Below, in pieces: positions 1 through 12,602 of a stretch of 64,000 nt of DNA. Positions within the stretch are counted from its first letter, which is position 1; every line of letters starts with the position of its first letter. The position numbers were made by a program, and so were the translations under genes. Origin of the DNA: Arcuatula senhousia (Eukaryota; Mollusca; Bivalvia; Mytilida; Mytilidae). The stretch covers positions 50,589,702-50,653,701 of the forward strand of contig OZ020307.1 in NCBI GenBank assembly GCA_963971305.1, in the 5' to 3' direction. Under the pieces are notes generated by a model. The model made no database searches and was not told the origin of the DNA. It saw nothing but the letters and a program-made list of their open reading frames with translations.

Positions 1-1121
1 CCGTGCCGTACCCCCAAATGTATACATGTACGCGGTGTATTACATGTTATTTAAAGAATCACTAAATTATGCCAATATCTGTTAAAATATTGAAATACAT
101 ATAAATCTTTATCACAAGGATTTGATTAATTTTTTATTTGAACAAAATAGTTATTAAAAGCGATTATAATCTTTTTCCCTGTATAGAATTTTTTAATTGC
201 AGAAAAACTTATCATACTTCAGAACAAGCACGCCACTAGGAAGTCCTGTATGGAATTAAAAGCTCTCAGTCCTCGCTAGGAGGCAATATAAACTTTACAC
301 AATACATACAATCACTTACATGTAAGTATTGGAATTCCATAAAACAATAAGCCGGATAAAAGAAAGCATTAAATTATGCATTAGATGGAATATGCTTGAC
401 ATTGTTACTCGTATCATGACAGTTTATTTGGTACATGAAGTAGATATATAAGACTGATTTTCTATAAGTTGATTTTTCTAGACGTTTCAGTGTTTTATAT
501 CTTAAGAAGGATCAATATGGGGCTAGAAAGGTATTATTTAATGCAACAGAGGATTTTTGATACTTTTAGAAGAATTCAAAACAGGTAAGAAATGTTACAA
601 TTCGACCGTTATTGCTGAAAATAGGGTTAAAAAATGATGTACATGTAGAATTATACATCTTACTTACATAATTTGGGTCCATTTTTTTTTAGAATGGCGC
701 TTCAATTTCAGCTTTACGTTCTTAGTTACAAGGGCTTGTTCTCGTCATTAATATTAAAACCTTAATTGTTTGAATACATCCTACATGCAAAAGCTTTAAA
801 ATATGTGGACTTTGTAGCAGCCCACTTGAGCCGACTTACCAATCTCTACAAGAGGGTCTTAAGCGTGAACGGAACATTACCCTCCCTATACGCTTGTGAT
901 CCCTATTTTCGTCGATTCATCGGTAGTCGAGACCATCGTTACAAATGGAGTCTAGAGAGAGTAGGATAATTGTGTTTTTTTTTTTTTGAAATTTTCAACC
1001 CTGGCGAGGATCAATCATCATTTTGGGTCCAATCAAGCTAGTTTTACGATTCTCGACTCCAAATGCGAGCCCCTGTGTTCACGATAACCTATTCGAATCT
1101 TAAAATATGATATGTGTTTAC
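1..1121. other. Non-coding stretch, intron or flank of the ACSM-like gene
   Basis: This stretch lies downstream (in minus-strand sense) of the third exon of the acyl-CoA synthetase gene, so it is probably intron. I searched it by eye for the next synthetase exon and found none. The open frame at 766-969 begins at TTG and has no recognisable domain. Confidence 0.5.
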
Positions 1122-2512
1122 CAGCTCTTATGGCGGCTAAGTTGATAATCCACCAGTCAGGGATTTTCGGGAGAATAACAATTATAGTATCGTTGATATG
1201 GAGTTTACAATCATGACGGAGAACATTTGCTGCCCTGCAAAAAAGATAAAAAAACCAAAGAGTTTACAGAATGCATTTCCGTATTTTTGTTTAAGTAAAT
1301 ATTAAGTCATTTTGAGTTAAAAAGAAAGATAAATATGTTATATAATAAAATGAGATTACCATTCTTACAAAATGAAATACAAAATTCGATAAATTTATTT
1401 GAATCTATAGAATTGTTAGCATTGTGTGAGAAATCCTGTACGATTTAGAGCAGGGAATCGGTGTCTTAGTGTAAACTGATTTTGTCTTTTTGTATTTCTG
1501 GCATTCAAAGACCGTATTCGAATGTTATGATTTATAGCAGGAAATATGTGTCATTTGTGTTAGCTGGTTTTATCTTGCCTTTTATGTAGTTCCGGCATTC
1601 AAAGACCGTATTTGCATTTTCATTGCTCCTTTCGGAGTCATATTACATTTTTTGTATTCATTAGTCGTACCTTTTAGAAAGTCGGCTGATCTCTGCAAAG
1701 GTCCATTTCAATTCTTTGCCACTCTCATCCACCCACCACAATGCAGGCCGACTAGGATCTCTCTATAAAAAAAAACAAAATATGAATATCATTATTTATC
1801 AGATCAATCAAATTGATTAGCACAATTTGCATGCATTGATTAATTCGAGAAGTAAGAGGCTATAAAAAGACACGATATCATTCATTTAAAGCTTACAGTT
1901 ATCGACAAAAACAGTGTTCCCATTTGATCGAAATGCTAATGTTATGCAATTTGACAAGTTAGAAACGCACATACATGTATCGAGTTCATTTATTTTTACT
2001 AATACTAAATCTAGGCACATTGAGTATAATATTTTTATTATACCCGTTAAGGATTTTTCATATTCTATACTCTAACCGGCGCTAGCCCTATAGCTTATTT
2101 CTTCGCGTAAATAGAGATAATCCAGTTGATTGATAAGGAAAATATAAATGTAGATGTCGGAATTAGTAAAATATTGACCGTCATACTACCAAGAATTTCC
2201 ATCATACTACGCATAATAAATTGAAATTTATGCTGTACACAGTTTTTTCGAACCAAATAAATTCATACTTACGATTGCGCTTGTTGCCCATTGATCGATT
2301 ATATCTGAACAAAAATTGTAGTATTCTGGTAATCTAACGTTTGACATCAACTTTTTATGCAATTCGTAATCCTCAAAAGTGTCGGGAACACCCGGTATCG
2401 AAGCATACGATATAAGTCTTTTGTGTCTCCGATGGCATAGTTTTCGACCGTTCCGTACTGTAGGCACAGATTCAACGATTAGTCGACGTGAACATCTTAC
2501 AAACAACTTCAT
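1122..2512 (-). CDS. Acyl-CoA synthetase, medium-chain (ACSM-like), N-terminal part of gene
   Basis: Three exons on the minus strand fit one reading frame: 2512-2273 (240 nt, donor GTAAGT), 1762-1671 (92 nt, donor GTACGA) and 1234-1122 (113 nt, donor GTAAAC). Intron phases are 0, 2 and 1, each preceded by a pyrimidine-rich AG acceptor. The product starts with an arginine-rich, mitochondrial-presequence-like segment (residues 1-35). It continues with blocks typical of ACSM enzymes: [33 protein letters not shown] and [10 protein letters not shown]...AAIRAG. The family activates medium-chain acids by forming acyl-AMP and then acyl-CoA in the mitochondrial matrix. The ATP-binding P-loop and the C-terminal domain are outside the window, so only about 148 residues can be read. 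The start is the first ATG of the open frame. Identification rests on the ordered family blocks; which ACSM/ACSF subfamily is uncertain. Confidence 0.8.
1436..1616. repeat. Two-copy tandem duplication in ACSM-like intron 2
   Basis: Two diverged copies of about 90-100 bp lie head to tail. Both end with GGCATTCAAAGACCGTATT (near 1500-1520 and 1592-1611) and share the preceding 'gcagg(g)aat' to 'ttttgtatttctgg'-like context. The repeat lies between exons 2 and 3 of the synthetase gene. Confidence 0.6.
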
Positions 2513-4587
2513 AACCAGTAATTAAAGTTACATTGGTGGGTTAACTTGTAGATACACACCTGAATAAAATAAGTGTATTTAAAAATGGCTGTAATAAATA
2601 CTATACGTTATATTGAAATTAAATGATTTACAACCGTTGACAGTTATTGCACGCCGTACTTTTTTGTCTAACATTTTAACCCTGCTGTTCTATATTTAGA
2701 AACTATCTTTTCTTAAGTTTAAACTAACCTTAGAAAAAATGTAGAGCAAGATCAAAGGTTTAATGTGAAAAAAAAATAACATGGAAAAAAACAACATTAT
2801 TGTCTGATGCATGACTTTTTTAAAGAATATATCATTTTTATAAACACGTTACAGTCAAATGCAAAATCAACCATTTATCACCATATACTTACTGCTTATA
2901 ACTATCATCAATGCATGGGTAGAGATGAAATCAGCATATCTCAAGTATATAACCTTGTACGAGTGACTTTAATGGCCAAAATAATAAATGTAGTTTATGT
3001 GTACATGTAATGATACGATTTTACCTGACCATGTTATAAGTGACCAACCATGGGGGAGGGGGGCTATTGATACTTTCTTCGTCCTGTCTTTTCATTTTCT
3101 GAAAAATTAGAGCCTGGTTTTTTATTTTTGCGTTATGATTTTTTCAACCGAAAGACCATCCTGCTTTTTTAAAAATTAAAATAAATGTAACCTTTTAGGC
3201 CTTTTTAAAGTTTTTATTTCTTGATTTTTTTTTGCATTTTGCCTCAGTTTTTATTTCAAATAGCACCTTCGCCCCACACCCCTCCCTAAAAATCAAATGA
3301 GAGCTCCTTGAGTCTTTTTGTGAATAAGCGTAAGACTTTTTCTTATCTTAAAAATCAAGTGTTGTAGAATAAAGTTAGCAATCAATGGAATTTACAGAAT
3401 TTTGATTATTTTCTTTCAAACGCTATACAAATATTTTTGTTCTTTTCTGTTGTAAACCAATAATCAAGATTCAATTTTATACATGTTTGGGAATTACGTT
3501 TGAGTTAATATTCGGGAAAACATACAAGGACATGGTTGTCTCCTATTACAACGGGCACATGTCTGTTTCATAGTCGACTGACATCCTTTTCATTTCTTAC
3601 TTAATGGCCAATGTTACAAACAACTGACAGTGTCCGTAATTAGTGACTGACTTTTCATTTTTTTTTGGGGAGTCCATGGCTGTTTTCTGTACAATCTCGA
3701 AAAAAAAAATTGTTGTTGATGTCACAGTGACTGTCAAACTTTACGTAACTTTTTTTTGAATCATTTCTGGTTCATTTTTATGAAATCTACACACTAAAAA
3801 CTGCAATTTTTGAACTTTTCTTAGAAGTTGTATGATTCTATCCTGTTTCTTGTGTTTCAAAAATAAATTTAGTTTAAAAAATTAATCTTCACTCCTTTGA
3901 TCCAATATGTGTTCTTTAGAAACCAATTAAAGTATGTTCGAATAAATCTTAGATCAAATAAACGACAACAAAAATTGTTACTGCAGATAATTTGACAATC
4001 AACTTATAATTACTACATTCCTTTATTAATAGAAATTGATAATCCATATATTTTTCTAGATTTATAAACAATTATTTAATAAAGTCATGGAAGTGTTCAT
4101 TTTATATGAACAGAAAACCGATAATCGTTCATCACATAAGCTCTATATATTGACGCACTCATGACGTTTTGGTGGCATTCAGTTCGAACATAAATGTTAT
4201 AATATTCATGATATTCTGTAAATGTCTTTTATTAACTGCAACCGTCTCAAATTGAAGTCATGGGAAATTTTAAATCCACTATTTACCAACTACTTTGTCA
4301 TGAAACTAGTTGCATGCAGCATCGATTTTAAATTTCTTCTGTAAATTAGTCGATTGCAGTAGTAAATACCATTATTGATCCAGATTGACAGTTTCTGATG
4401 ACTGTCATAGAAACACAATAGATACGCATGCGTTAAAAGATCACGACTTATTCTATACCGTGCTAGAAAATGTAATAATCGAAATTTAAATGATTCTTTG
4501 GTTAATTTATGAGTTGATTCTATATGGCCTTAATCACGGGATTACGTTTACACGAAAATCATTCAGTTAGGACATGTAACATGTAGA
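2513..4587. other. Intergenic, divergent promoter region; no gene seen
   Basis: The stretch separates two divergent genes, the minus-strand ACSM-like gene and the plus-strand claudin-like gene. Promoters of both should lie here, but I cannot point to a specific element. It is AT-rich with T-runs and a G-rich run near 3050. No frame in it looks coding. Confidence 0.5.
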
Positions 4588-7500
4588 ATGACTTCTCCTC
4601 TTATTATTCTCATCTGTAGTGCCGTTGGTGTTGGTGCAGCAGGTTCCATATTGCTACTGTTGGTCTTTGGTGTTTCAAAATGGGAGGAATTGGACTATGA
4701 TTCAACAATTTTATCTAAATATGTGAACGCCACATCAAACATTCAAGTAGTTCTTCCAACACAAGATGAGTGGTTTACGGAATTTAGGGTCCAGTCCGGG
4801 AGCGAATGGACAACATACTATCTGTATAAAGAATTCAATGATGTGTGGAAACAGTGCGACGCTTTATCAGGTAAACATGTGATTTCAAAGTCCAATTAAG
4901 GGCCCAAGAGGGCATGATGACAAAACATAACAATTACAATTGATTTATATAACGGCACCCAGATCTTATTGAAATTTGTACTTGTACATTCATGACATTT
5001 GTATATCTGTTAATTTAAACTGAACAAAGTTTTGAAATATCATACACGTCATAGTCGTCGGGTATAGTTCCAGTTTGAGAAAAGGCGCTAGGCTTGTCTA
5101 CTTAAAGGGACCAAATTATGTCAAGACAGGCCGCTTTGCCCTTGGAGCAATTGAAATGTGTGCCTGCGTGGTAAATTGGGGTAGCTCTGTCATCTAACAA
5201 GCCTTGGTCATAATACAGAAAGCTGACATCAACCCAAACTGATATATATTAGTGCACTTCCTAGTTAGAAATGACCCACAAAAATCACATTTGGCCTTGT
5301 TGTGAATCCCACTTCTTACTGTATGATCATGTTTTCATTTTTATACCACCTTTATGTTTTTTCTGCTTAATAAACAAACGTAGTCGTTTTCGCAGACTTG
5401 TGAATATGCGTACACTTTTTCATTCCAGAGTTATGTTATATGTATTAAGGGACCCCAACTAAACAGAAATACTAATTTAAAACTTTACATCCTAATTATA
5501 TCGTATAACGTAATACAAGCTGAGAAAACAAAGCCTTTATTAATAGATGTATATTCTTGCTTTCTTTCCAAAATTATATAACACAACCTATATTTTTAAT
5601 GTTACCTCGAAAATGATTCATCAAATCCTACATGTGGTTGTAAGTATTTGTTTGAAACAGGCGGTCAGTTGTGTCCCCGTAATCCCCCAACCCCCGTCAC
5701 TAAAAAAAGAATAATTTGGCAACTCTTACTCAAACAAAAAATACAATTTAATTTATTTCCAGGCCCTGGCATTCTGTGTTAAAAGATTCTTTTTAGCGAA
5801 TCTCACTCGAAGAACATGTTGTGTTGCATTAAATGAAAGATTTTTTTGAAAAATCAATATCTTTTCTTGATTATTAAGTAAGTTGCTGAAAAAAGTAAGC
5901 CTTTCCTTATAATAAAAGAGTGCATAAATCGATTCATTGATTCATAATTATTAGATCAAATATCTTATGAAAGGATATTGAGTAAATGTAAATGAGATCA
6001 TACCACGTCAGGCACCGACCATTTGATTTTCGGGGGGGGGGGGGGGGGGCTGGGATTAAAAAAAAAATTTCTGGCTCCGATTTTTGGCCAAAAAATAATC
6101 TGGCCCTCATTTTGCGATTTTCTGAACAATATTTTCTAGCATTGAGTGTATGGGAAAAAAATAAGCTTGCCCGCGCAGCGGTCGAAAAAAACTTCTCGGC
6201 TCGGTTGAAAATCCCAGCCCCCCACCCCGAAAATCAAATGGTCGGTGCCTAATATGAAATGTAAACTTTAACTGCAATTAATTTTTATGAGTTGTATGGC
6301 CATATCTGATTTCTACTCATCATCACCTTTACTAGAACCCAAGCATAGGAAACCAACAATTTTTTAAAAAAAATGTTGAAAATGCTTAAAACTAAATGAA
6401 ATCCGAATAATCAATAATTACAAAAACTACGATGGAGGGAGTTAAACCTTGGGTTTTAAAAAGTACATTGATTTAGTGTACACATGACCTATAATCTCGT
6501 GTATGAGTACACCATATCTAAAAAAAGAAATAAGATATAAAATAAAGTTTACAAGTGTCTGCAAAAAAACCGTAAGCACTTTTTTCGAATCATTTGTACT
6601 AGCCTTGCCAAAAAATACAAGAACGGAATTCCTGAGTCCCCCGCCGAGCGCCATAAACAAAATTCTAAGTCTGCTCGTTAGACAGGAAATAGGTAAGTGA
6701 CAGACCTGAAAACGCATCCCATCATATGAGACCCCTCCCTACCTTAGGCTGCATACCAAATATCGAAAGCCTAGGAATAATAGCAGATTAGAAATATGTG
6801 ACAGACGGACGGACGGACACACCCACGGAAGGGCAAACGAATTTTTATGTCCCCGCTTCGCGTTGCGGCGGGGGACAATAATTAATGATATTGTGAGTTT
6901 AAACTGTTGCTATCAATTCTTTTAAATATTCTACTTCTGTCAAAATGACTCAAAAATACATAAACATTTCAAAGACTTATATGATTTTTAGGTCTGTTCT
7001 TTCAGGATTTGTTTTAATTCATTTTTTTTTCATAATTTATTTTATTTTCAGATGCTGCACGAACCGAATTATCACGAGTTAACGCCACCAGAAATAAATG
7101 TTATAATTTTGTAATGGAATATGACGAAGATAAAGATACAACTTTAACTTCAGATGGCCGAGCTGTGGCGAGTATGTCTTTTAATTTCGACTACCGGTTC
7201 CTGATTCCATTTGTGTATTCTTATCAAAGTTTACAAAAAGAAAAGAAAAAAAACAGCCGATAAAAAGAAACAAAACAAAGATTCCAATGAAATTAAAACG
7301 CACAAAAACAACGAAATTAAAAATTTCGCGGAAAAATATATTTCCCCCCACTATGCCCGTGGCCGGGACTTTCGCGGAAAAATATATTTCCCCCACTATG
7401 CCGGCCGTGGCCGGGACTTTCGCGGAAATTGCCCTTTCGGACTGTAGGCATTCGAATGCCCCATTTGTACCTCTGCTTCTTTCAAGACATACAAACGGGT

Positions 7501-8463
7501 TTTACTTTGACGAATACACTTGAACAATCAGTATGTTATAAATACTATAAACATAACAATTTATGTAACTTATTTCAAAACATGATTCATCAAATCTTAC
7601 ATGCAAAACGCGACCATATGTTTGGAACCCCTTTTCATAGGTCTTCATACTTCTCTCACTTTTCATTTGTTACCATTTTTACAGGGTTACAAAATTCTGC
7701 TGCTTCCTGTTTTATAGTCAGTATAATTGATCTAGTATTCGCCGCTGGCGTAGGAATATTTGCAATAGTAACTAAACAAGTAACAGCCTTTATGGTCACA
7801 GGGGTTTTATATGCCATGGCAGGTACGTTTACCATATATATGTGTGTGTGGAAAAAAGATTCATGAAAGCATTCAAAAATTATATTAATTACATAGTTAA
7901 TCAAAAATTACATGTAATAAAGCATTTTAGAACAAATATAAGTAATCCATTCGAAAACAGAAGAAATAAAAATCGCAGTGATCTCGACCTATTACAAGCA
8001 TCTTAAAATAAATGATGAATATAGCCAATGTTCAAGCAAAATCTTCAGCTCTTATCACTTTCTTCATATCTAATAGTAATGCAACAGTTATAATAAACTT
8101 ATATATGCCATTATTTAGCAGTGTTTAATATTTAAAAGTGAAAGTTTTTTTTATTTGTCCTGCATTTCGAAGCATGTCAATATTCTAACATTAGTAATGT
8201 AATTTATGACCATTCTTTTCTCCTTTTCAGCTTTATTTACAATATTTGGACTGGCAATATTTCACACAAAGAACTTTTATGAAGAATCTGAATGTCATAC
8301 AATCAGAGAGTATCCGTCCTCCACGTGTGAAGCACGCCTTGTGACTATTTTGTGGCCGGCGCCATTAGCTTGGTGTGGCGTCATCGTCTGTTTTGTTGCT
8401 TGCTTCCTCTGGTTATTTCTAACAAGAGCCTTACGTGTGATTAAAGCGAAAACAATGTTATGA
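4588..8463 (+). CDS. Four-pass membrane protein of the claudin/PMP22 superfamily
   Basis: Four exons (4588-4870, 7052-7171, 7685-7822, 8231-8463) join into 257 codons plus stop. All three introns are phase 1, with donors GTAAAC, GTATGT and GTACGT and acceptors ending TTTTCAG, TTTACAG and TTTTCAG. The protein has a membrane segment at residues 4-27, a long first extracellular loop, then segments near 139-161, 166-193 and 219-245. The first loop holds W-x2-C (DVWKQC) and a second Cys (KCYNF) 18 residues after the first. This resembles the W..C..C signature of claudins, PMP22/EMP and calcium-channel gamma subunits, although the loop of about 110 residues is longer than in true claudins. The second loop has two Cys, and there are N-glycosylation sequons in the first loop (NATS, NATR). 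Members shape junctions or assist channels; the role here is unknown. Introns 1 and 2 contain repeats. Confidence 0.8.
6010..6250. mobile_element. MITE in intron 1 of the claudin-like gene
   Basis: A 241-bp unit with terminal inverted repeats. It opens with AGGCACCGACCATTTGATTT and closes with the exact complement (ending GGTCGGTGCCT). The arms continue into a G-run/C-run and CTGGGATT / AATCCCAG, giving about 45 bp of imperfect complementarity. No target duplication is evident. The open frame across it is a by-product of the repeat. Confidence 0.75.
6780..6885. repeat. Dispersed repeat end with GC-rich hairpin
   Basis: A GACGGACGGACGG tract is followed by a hairpin at about 6850-6876 (GTCCCCGC...GCGGGGGAC). 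This looks like the end of a dispersed repeat. A weaker relative may lie near 37970-38020 (acggacagacaaatgg...ATGTCCCCTAC). Confidence 0.45.
7324..7500 (+). repeat. 46-48 bp tandem pair fused to a dispersed repeat end
   Basis: Two head-to-tail copies (7324-7369, 7370-7417) begin TTTCGCGGAAAAATATATTT and end GGCCGGGAC, followed by a third partial start. They run directly into the dispersed-repeat motif GCCCTTTCGGACT...GCATTCGAATGCCCCATT at 7429-7475, which recurs at 44.1, 57.0, 61.8, 62.2 and 63.8 kb. All of it lies in intron 2 of the claudin-like gene. Confidence 0.7.
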
Positions 8464-10175
8464 TTTACTGACTGATCAGACTAAATGAATATCACCTGCT
8501 TCTCAAAGAAAAAAAACATCGTCTTTGTATATTTGTTTATTTCTGTCTTAGCAAAAATAACACGAAGTTCTCGAAAGGGCATATCAAAAGTACAAAAAAA
8601 CATGTAGAGAAGTATTACTACTATTACATGTAACAACCATATTTCTGTGAATTATTTTCATTTTGGAATTCGCTATTACATTTTGATTTCAACGGTTGAA
8701 TAAGGTTTCATTTTACTCGCGGGTTAACATTTTGTAAATCTTGATTTCTGCTGCTGTATAAATATATCAGCCCCTTTAGTCTTCGACTACATACTTTATA
8801 TTCATCACATTTGAAAAGAAAAAAACACCAATAATTTGTATTCTAAAAGTGATTTGCTTTACCATTTACAATACTTTTTGTCCACTTTCACACAATTAAT
8901 ATTTAGAAATCAAAATTCCAGATTTTCTGTCCGTTCGTTTTATGCATCCATCAATCTTGTGTAATCTGAATCATTTTAAAAATGCTGGATGGACTACAGT
9001 GTATTTAATGAGACTCTTATATATCTAAACTGAAGTAAAATGTATGATGTGAATTCGCTTTTTTTCAAGGGGTAAATTTTTGCGCCCTCCCCGACAAAAC
9101 AACTGGTGATTTATTTATTTATTTATTTTTTTTGTGTAGAAGGAATCAATTTAAACTTTACATTCATAATTTCGTTCACCACGAGCATTGGTACCCCTGG
9201 ATTGTCAATCGACAGGGAGGACACTTGATGACCTCGCCTCGAGTTCTCTTTTAAAAATTGCATTTGAAAATTGTTGCATTCAATTATTCCATATTTAAAT
9301 AAGAACTGTTCCGTGTAAAAGTAGAACTGTAATTAGTTGTACTTCATAGAATGGTGAAGAATATAACTCATCTTCAAAAGGACCACTGGAAATTATCAAA
9401 GACATAATATAAGATGTATTTTTGTAAAATGATTGTGCAATTAGTATGGTTGAATTGCTTTCTTTAAGTTATGTTAATTGTTACCAAAAAAAATGGAAAT
9501 AAAATTTATATTTTGTTTTCTACAATTGTTTAATTCGAGAACCTTTATCAACTTCTCATGAATTTATTTCAAAAAGGTAAACACAAAAATCACCACACAT
9601 AAAACATGTAAAAAATCAATTTGTTTGTACTCAGCAACTCTATTATACAAGTGTATCAAGATTCTTTCATAATTACCAGATCAATATCAGATTTCTACAA
9701 GTCATAATGTTGATGATTTAAAATCTAGAGGACTATCTATCATTTCCATAACAAATCATAAAAAAAGTTCAGGAATGACCATCCTTAAGTCAATCTTAAA
9801 AACAAATGTGTGAGTTAACAGCCTAAAATCTAGTGTTTTGGGTTTTTGTCCAACAGGTGCCAAGCAATGTAAAAGTAAAATTAGAATTATACTTGTAGTT
9901 CAATCAATTTTTAAAGATGAAATGGTATATGAATCGAACCAGTTTCCAGCAAATTAACGAGTTGTTGTCATTAAAATTGTCCTTTGGAGTTCACATCCTA
10001 AATCTTAATACGTAAAATCAAAATCGAAAGTCTTGAATTGTTCACGAATTAATTCGTCTTACAAAAACTCTGAAAGTAGCAGGATAATAAACCTGTTTTC
10101 TGCTTTAACTATTGATTCAGCAAGGTTAATTGGAATCGATTTTTTTTTACATTTTAAGCTAATGTATAAAAATCT
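8464..10175. other. Intergenic; no gene seen
   Basis: This is the 3' flank of the claudin-like gene. It contains a short TTTA microsatellite (about 9110-9130) and several AATAAA-like signals. Nothing coding is visible on either strand. Confidence 0.5.
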
Positions 10176-10667
10176 GTGTTTCCGGTTACTTTGGAGATAC
10201 TAAGAGGGTGCCAATTTTGTTATGCTGTAATCGTAAACATGTATGTATTTTCAAGGATTAATCCATTGGAAGCACGAAAACCAGAAGTGCCGACAGATAT
10301 GCAATATTATATATACCCAATATTTTCGAAACAAGGAGGCCTGTCTGAGGAGATCAATCAGGTGCATAACAAGGAAAATATTGGAATAATTTTAGATTAT
10401 ATAGATAATTTGTGGAACTCGTGCCAGACAAGTCTAAGGACCGGACTTGTGAGTATACCCTTGGGGTCCTCTGGTCTTTCAGCAGAGGTTATCAACCCTT
10501 TTGTTGAAGAATTGGTCACTTCCTCTTCTTCTAATCCTATCCAAAGGTCTCGGTATACTTTTTGTTATTATAACAAACGTACAGAAAAAAAAATAAAATT
10601 ACTTTTTACTGAAAGACATATGATCATGATATTTAAACAATCGACTTGTCGTTTCCCTGTCTTATGA
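10176..10667 (+). CDS. Possible exon, macro-like protein (tentative)
   Basis: An uninterrupted frame of 163 codons begins at GTG, so its real start or splice acceptor is not known; no ATG fits well. The stretch NIGIILDYIDNLW...C followed by GLVSIPLGSSGLSAE (about residues 72-110) reads like real protein. It resembles the end of macro-type folds, where a strand with 'IP..G.G' is followed by a helix. The bacterial Thoeris-associated macro-like family has a similar layout, but the resemblance is by eye only. The last 40 residues look like read-through into non-coding DNA. A GTGAGT inside the frame (near 10449) could be a splice donor. I cannot link it to neighbouring exons; it may be an orphan exon, a pseudogene or chance. 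Confidence 0.35.
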   Translation: MFPVTLEILRGCQFCYAVIVNMYVFSRINPLEARKPEVPTDMQYYIYPIFSKQGGLSEEINQVHNKENIGIILDYIDNLWNSCQTSLRTGLVSIPLGSSGLSAEVINPFVEELVTSSSSNPIQRSRYTFCYYNKRTEKKIKLLFTERHMIMIFKQSTCRFPVL

Positions 10668-11983
10668 ATAATGATATTCGTGTTAAAGTAAAGAAAAACG
10701 AATGTAGATTCAAGAAACAGGTAAACACAGTATCTGTGAAGCAACAAGTGTGATAAATACATGTAAGTTGCAATTAAAAAACTCCCAAAACAGAATCGAA
10801 AACGGCCAGAAGCAATTTAATTCATCTCGAACGAAGTACTCTGCTTGCCGTTTGGCAATCGACCCATTGCATTACATATGATTCAAAACTAATCTAAATA
10901 CTAGCTAGAAGAAATTAGAAGAAACCAAGGCAAACCAATGGAATGCCCTTACTCCGAAAAAAAAAACAAGAAAAAAACTTGGTAGGTGCTTGTAGACATA
11001 AAAATATCCCAAAAATAAAACGCACAAATTTGAGAAAAACACAGATTACAACCAAACCACAATCAGCATCACGATTATAAACTGAAAACGAAACAAGAGT
11101 GAACTCGGGTGCTTCAGATAAGTTCCTGCTTTATGCTTTACCCCATCCACACCAATGATCGATTAAGAATGGGTTTAAGTAAAGAACGACAATCATAAGC
11201 CTGTACATGTGTTTTAGACCAACATCTGTGTTTATTTAAGAGATAAAATCCTGTTTCTGTCTACGAGCATATACGAAAGCCCAGAAACGAGAGCATATGA
11301 TGTTTTCGGTAAAATAGTATAAATGACGACAAAAACCGGGGAGCAATTTCACTCCCTCGAGGATTTACCATAGGCCTATCTTAGCAAGACGTCCAGCTAT
11401 ATCAATGTAACCACAATTTTCCCACAACCTCTTGATAACATAGGGCTGGAGCTGTAATCTCAATTTCTAGGTAAATCCTTTTATTTAATTAGTCATATAA
11501 AAGGTAAATAGATTTAGCACATGTTTTGTAAAAAGGACTATGTTACGGAAACAGCAACAAAGCTGCCCCACATGTTATTAGACATCAAGGATAGGAAGTA
11601 AGTAAGTACATTGTAAAAAACATATGTTAACATTCTTAACATAATCCTGAACACTTTCTTGAAGCATTTTTTATTAATCACCAAAAAAAATCTAACCATG
11701 ATTAAAACCTAAACGCTTACAAATGTATAGGTTTTAAACACAATCCTAAACATGTTCTTAAAGTGTCAAAATTCTTAACATCATGTTTACAGTGAAAGTA
11801 AAAGTAGAAAGACTGATATAGAGCGAACTAACACAGAGAAGATCGATGCCGTATGTTAGGTAGGTACATTGATCTCCTAAACTAGACGTCTTTTTCTAAA
11901 AAAAGTCTCTCTATTACATGAGGTATTTTCCCTTTCGTATCATCTGATATATCTTCTATACTACTAAAATAACGAAGCAATTT
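10668..11983. other. Non-coding; no feature recognised
   Basis: AT-rich sequence without a supported gene on either strand. Short A-runs and low-complexity stretches only. Confidence 0.4.
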
Positions 11984-12602
11984 TTGTTAGCCGGGTTGCA
12001 GCCTAAACAGCAAATGCCACGACCAAGCTTCATAAATCAGTTTTTAATTTTTAAATATTGGAACCGTTTAGATACATCTAACAATAATCTACTAAAAGAT
12101 GCATACATTGAAAATAAACAACTTCACCCTCAGGGATGTGTCACTTGGTACTCTTGTGTGCAAAGACTTTTGAAGGTATTTGATAATAATACTGGAATTC
12201 ACAAAATGCTTAAATATAAAAATAATACATTCAATTATAACATAAAAAAACTAACCAAAACATTTTATATTAATAAGTGGTATACCACTAGAAATAAATT
12301 ATTATCAGATAACAGTAAATTGCGGACATATTTGCAATTCAAATGCAATTATGGGTTCGAAAATTATCTTAACATTATATCTGATTTTAATCAACAAAAA
12401 TACCTTTCTAAATTTAGAATCAGTAACCATAAACTGAAAATAGAAACTGGGAGATTTACAAAACCCAAAACTCCCTTAGAGGACAGAATATGTGATAAGT
12501 GTTTTTCTGATGAAATAGAATCAGAGGAGCATTTCCTACTTAAATGTTCCTTCTATGACATTTCAAGAAATACTCTTTTCAATAAAATATTAATCAATAT
12601 AA
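11984..12602 (+). mobile_element. LINE retrotransposon, C-terminal part of ORF2 (5' segment)
   Basis: The frame encodes about 206 residues typical of the region after the reverse transcriptase in animal non-LTR elements. It contains the basic motif KFRISNHKLKIETGRF and then a zinc-knuckle-like block ICDKCF...ESEEHFLLKCSFY. The copy is 5'-truncated: no reverse-transcriptase motifs lie upstream. The frame stops at 12605, but its natural continuation is found at about 13915, so the copy is split by a 1.3-kb insertion. A related LINE tail lies on the minus strand at 38160-38520. Confidence 0.8.

Noticed and set aside
766..969. 67-codon plus-strand frame as a gene
   Set aside because: It starts at TTG, has no recognisable domain and lies within what is probably intron of the minus-strand synthetase gene.
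5992..6252. 86-codon frame
   Set aside because: It is contained in the inverted-repeat MITE, and its two ends encode complementary arms.
7211..7523. Two overlapping frames of 78 codons
   Set aside because: They are created by the 46-48-bp tandem pair and the start of dispersed repeat R1.
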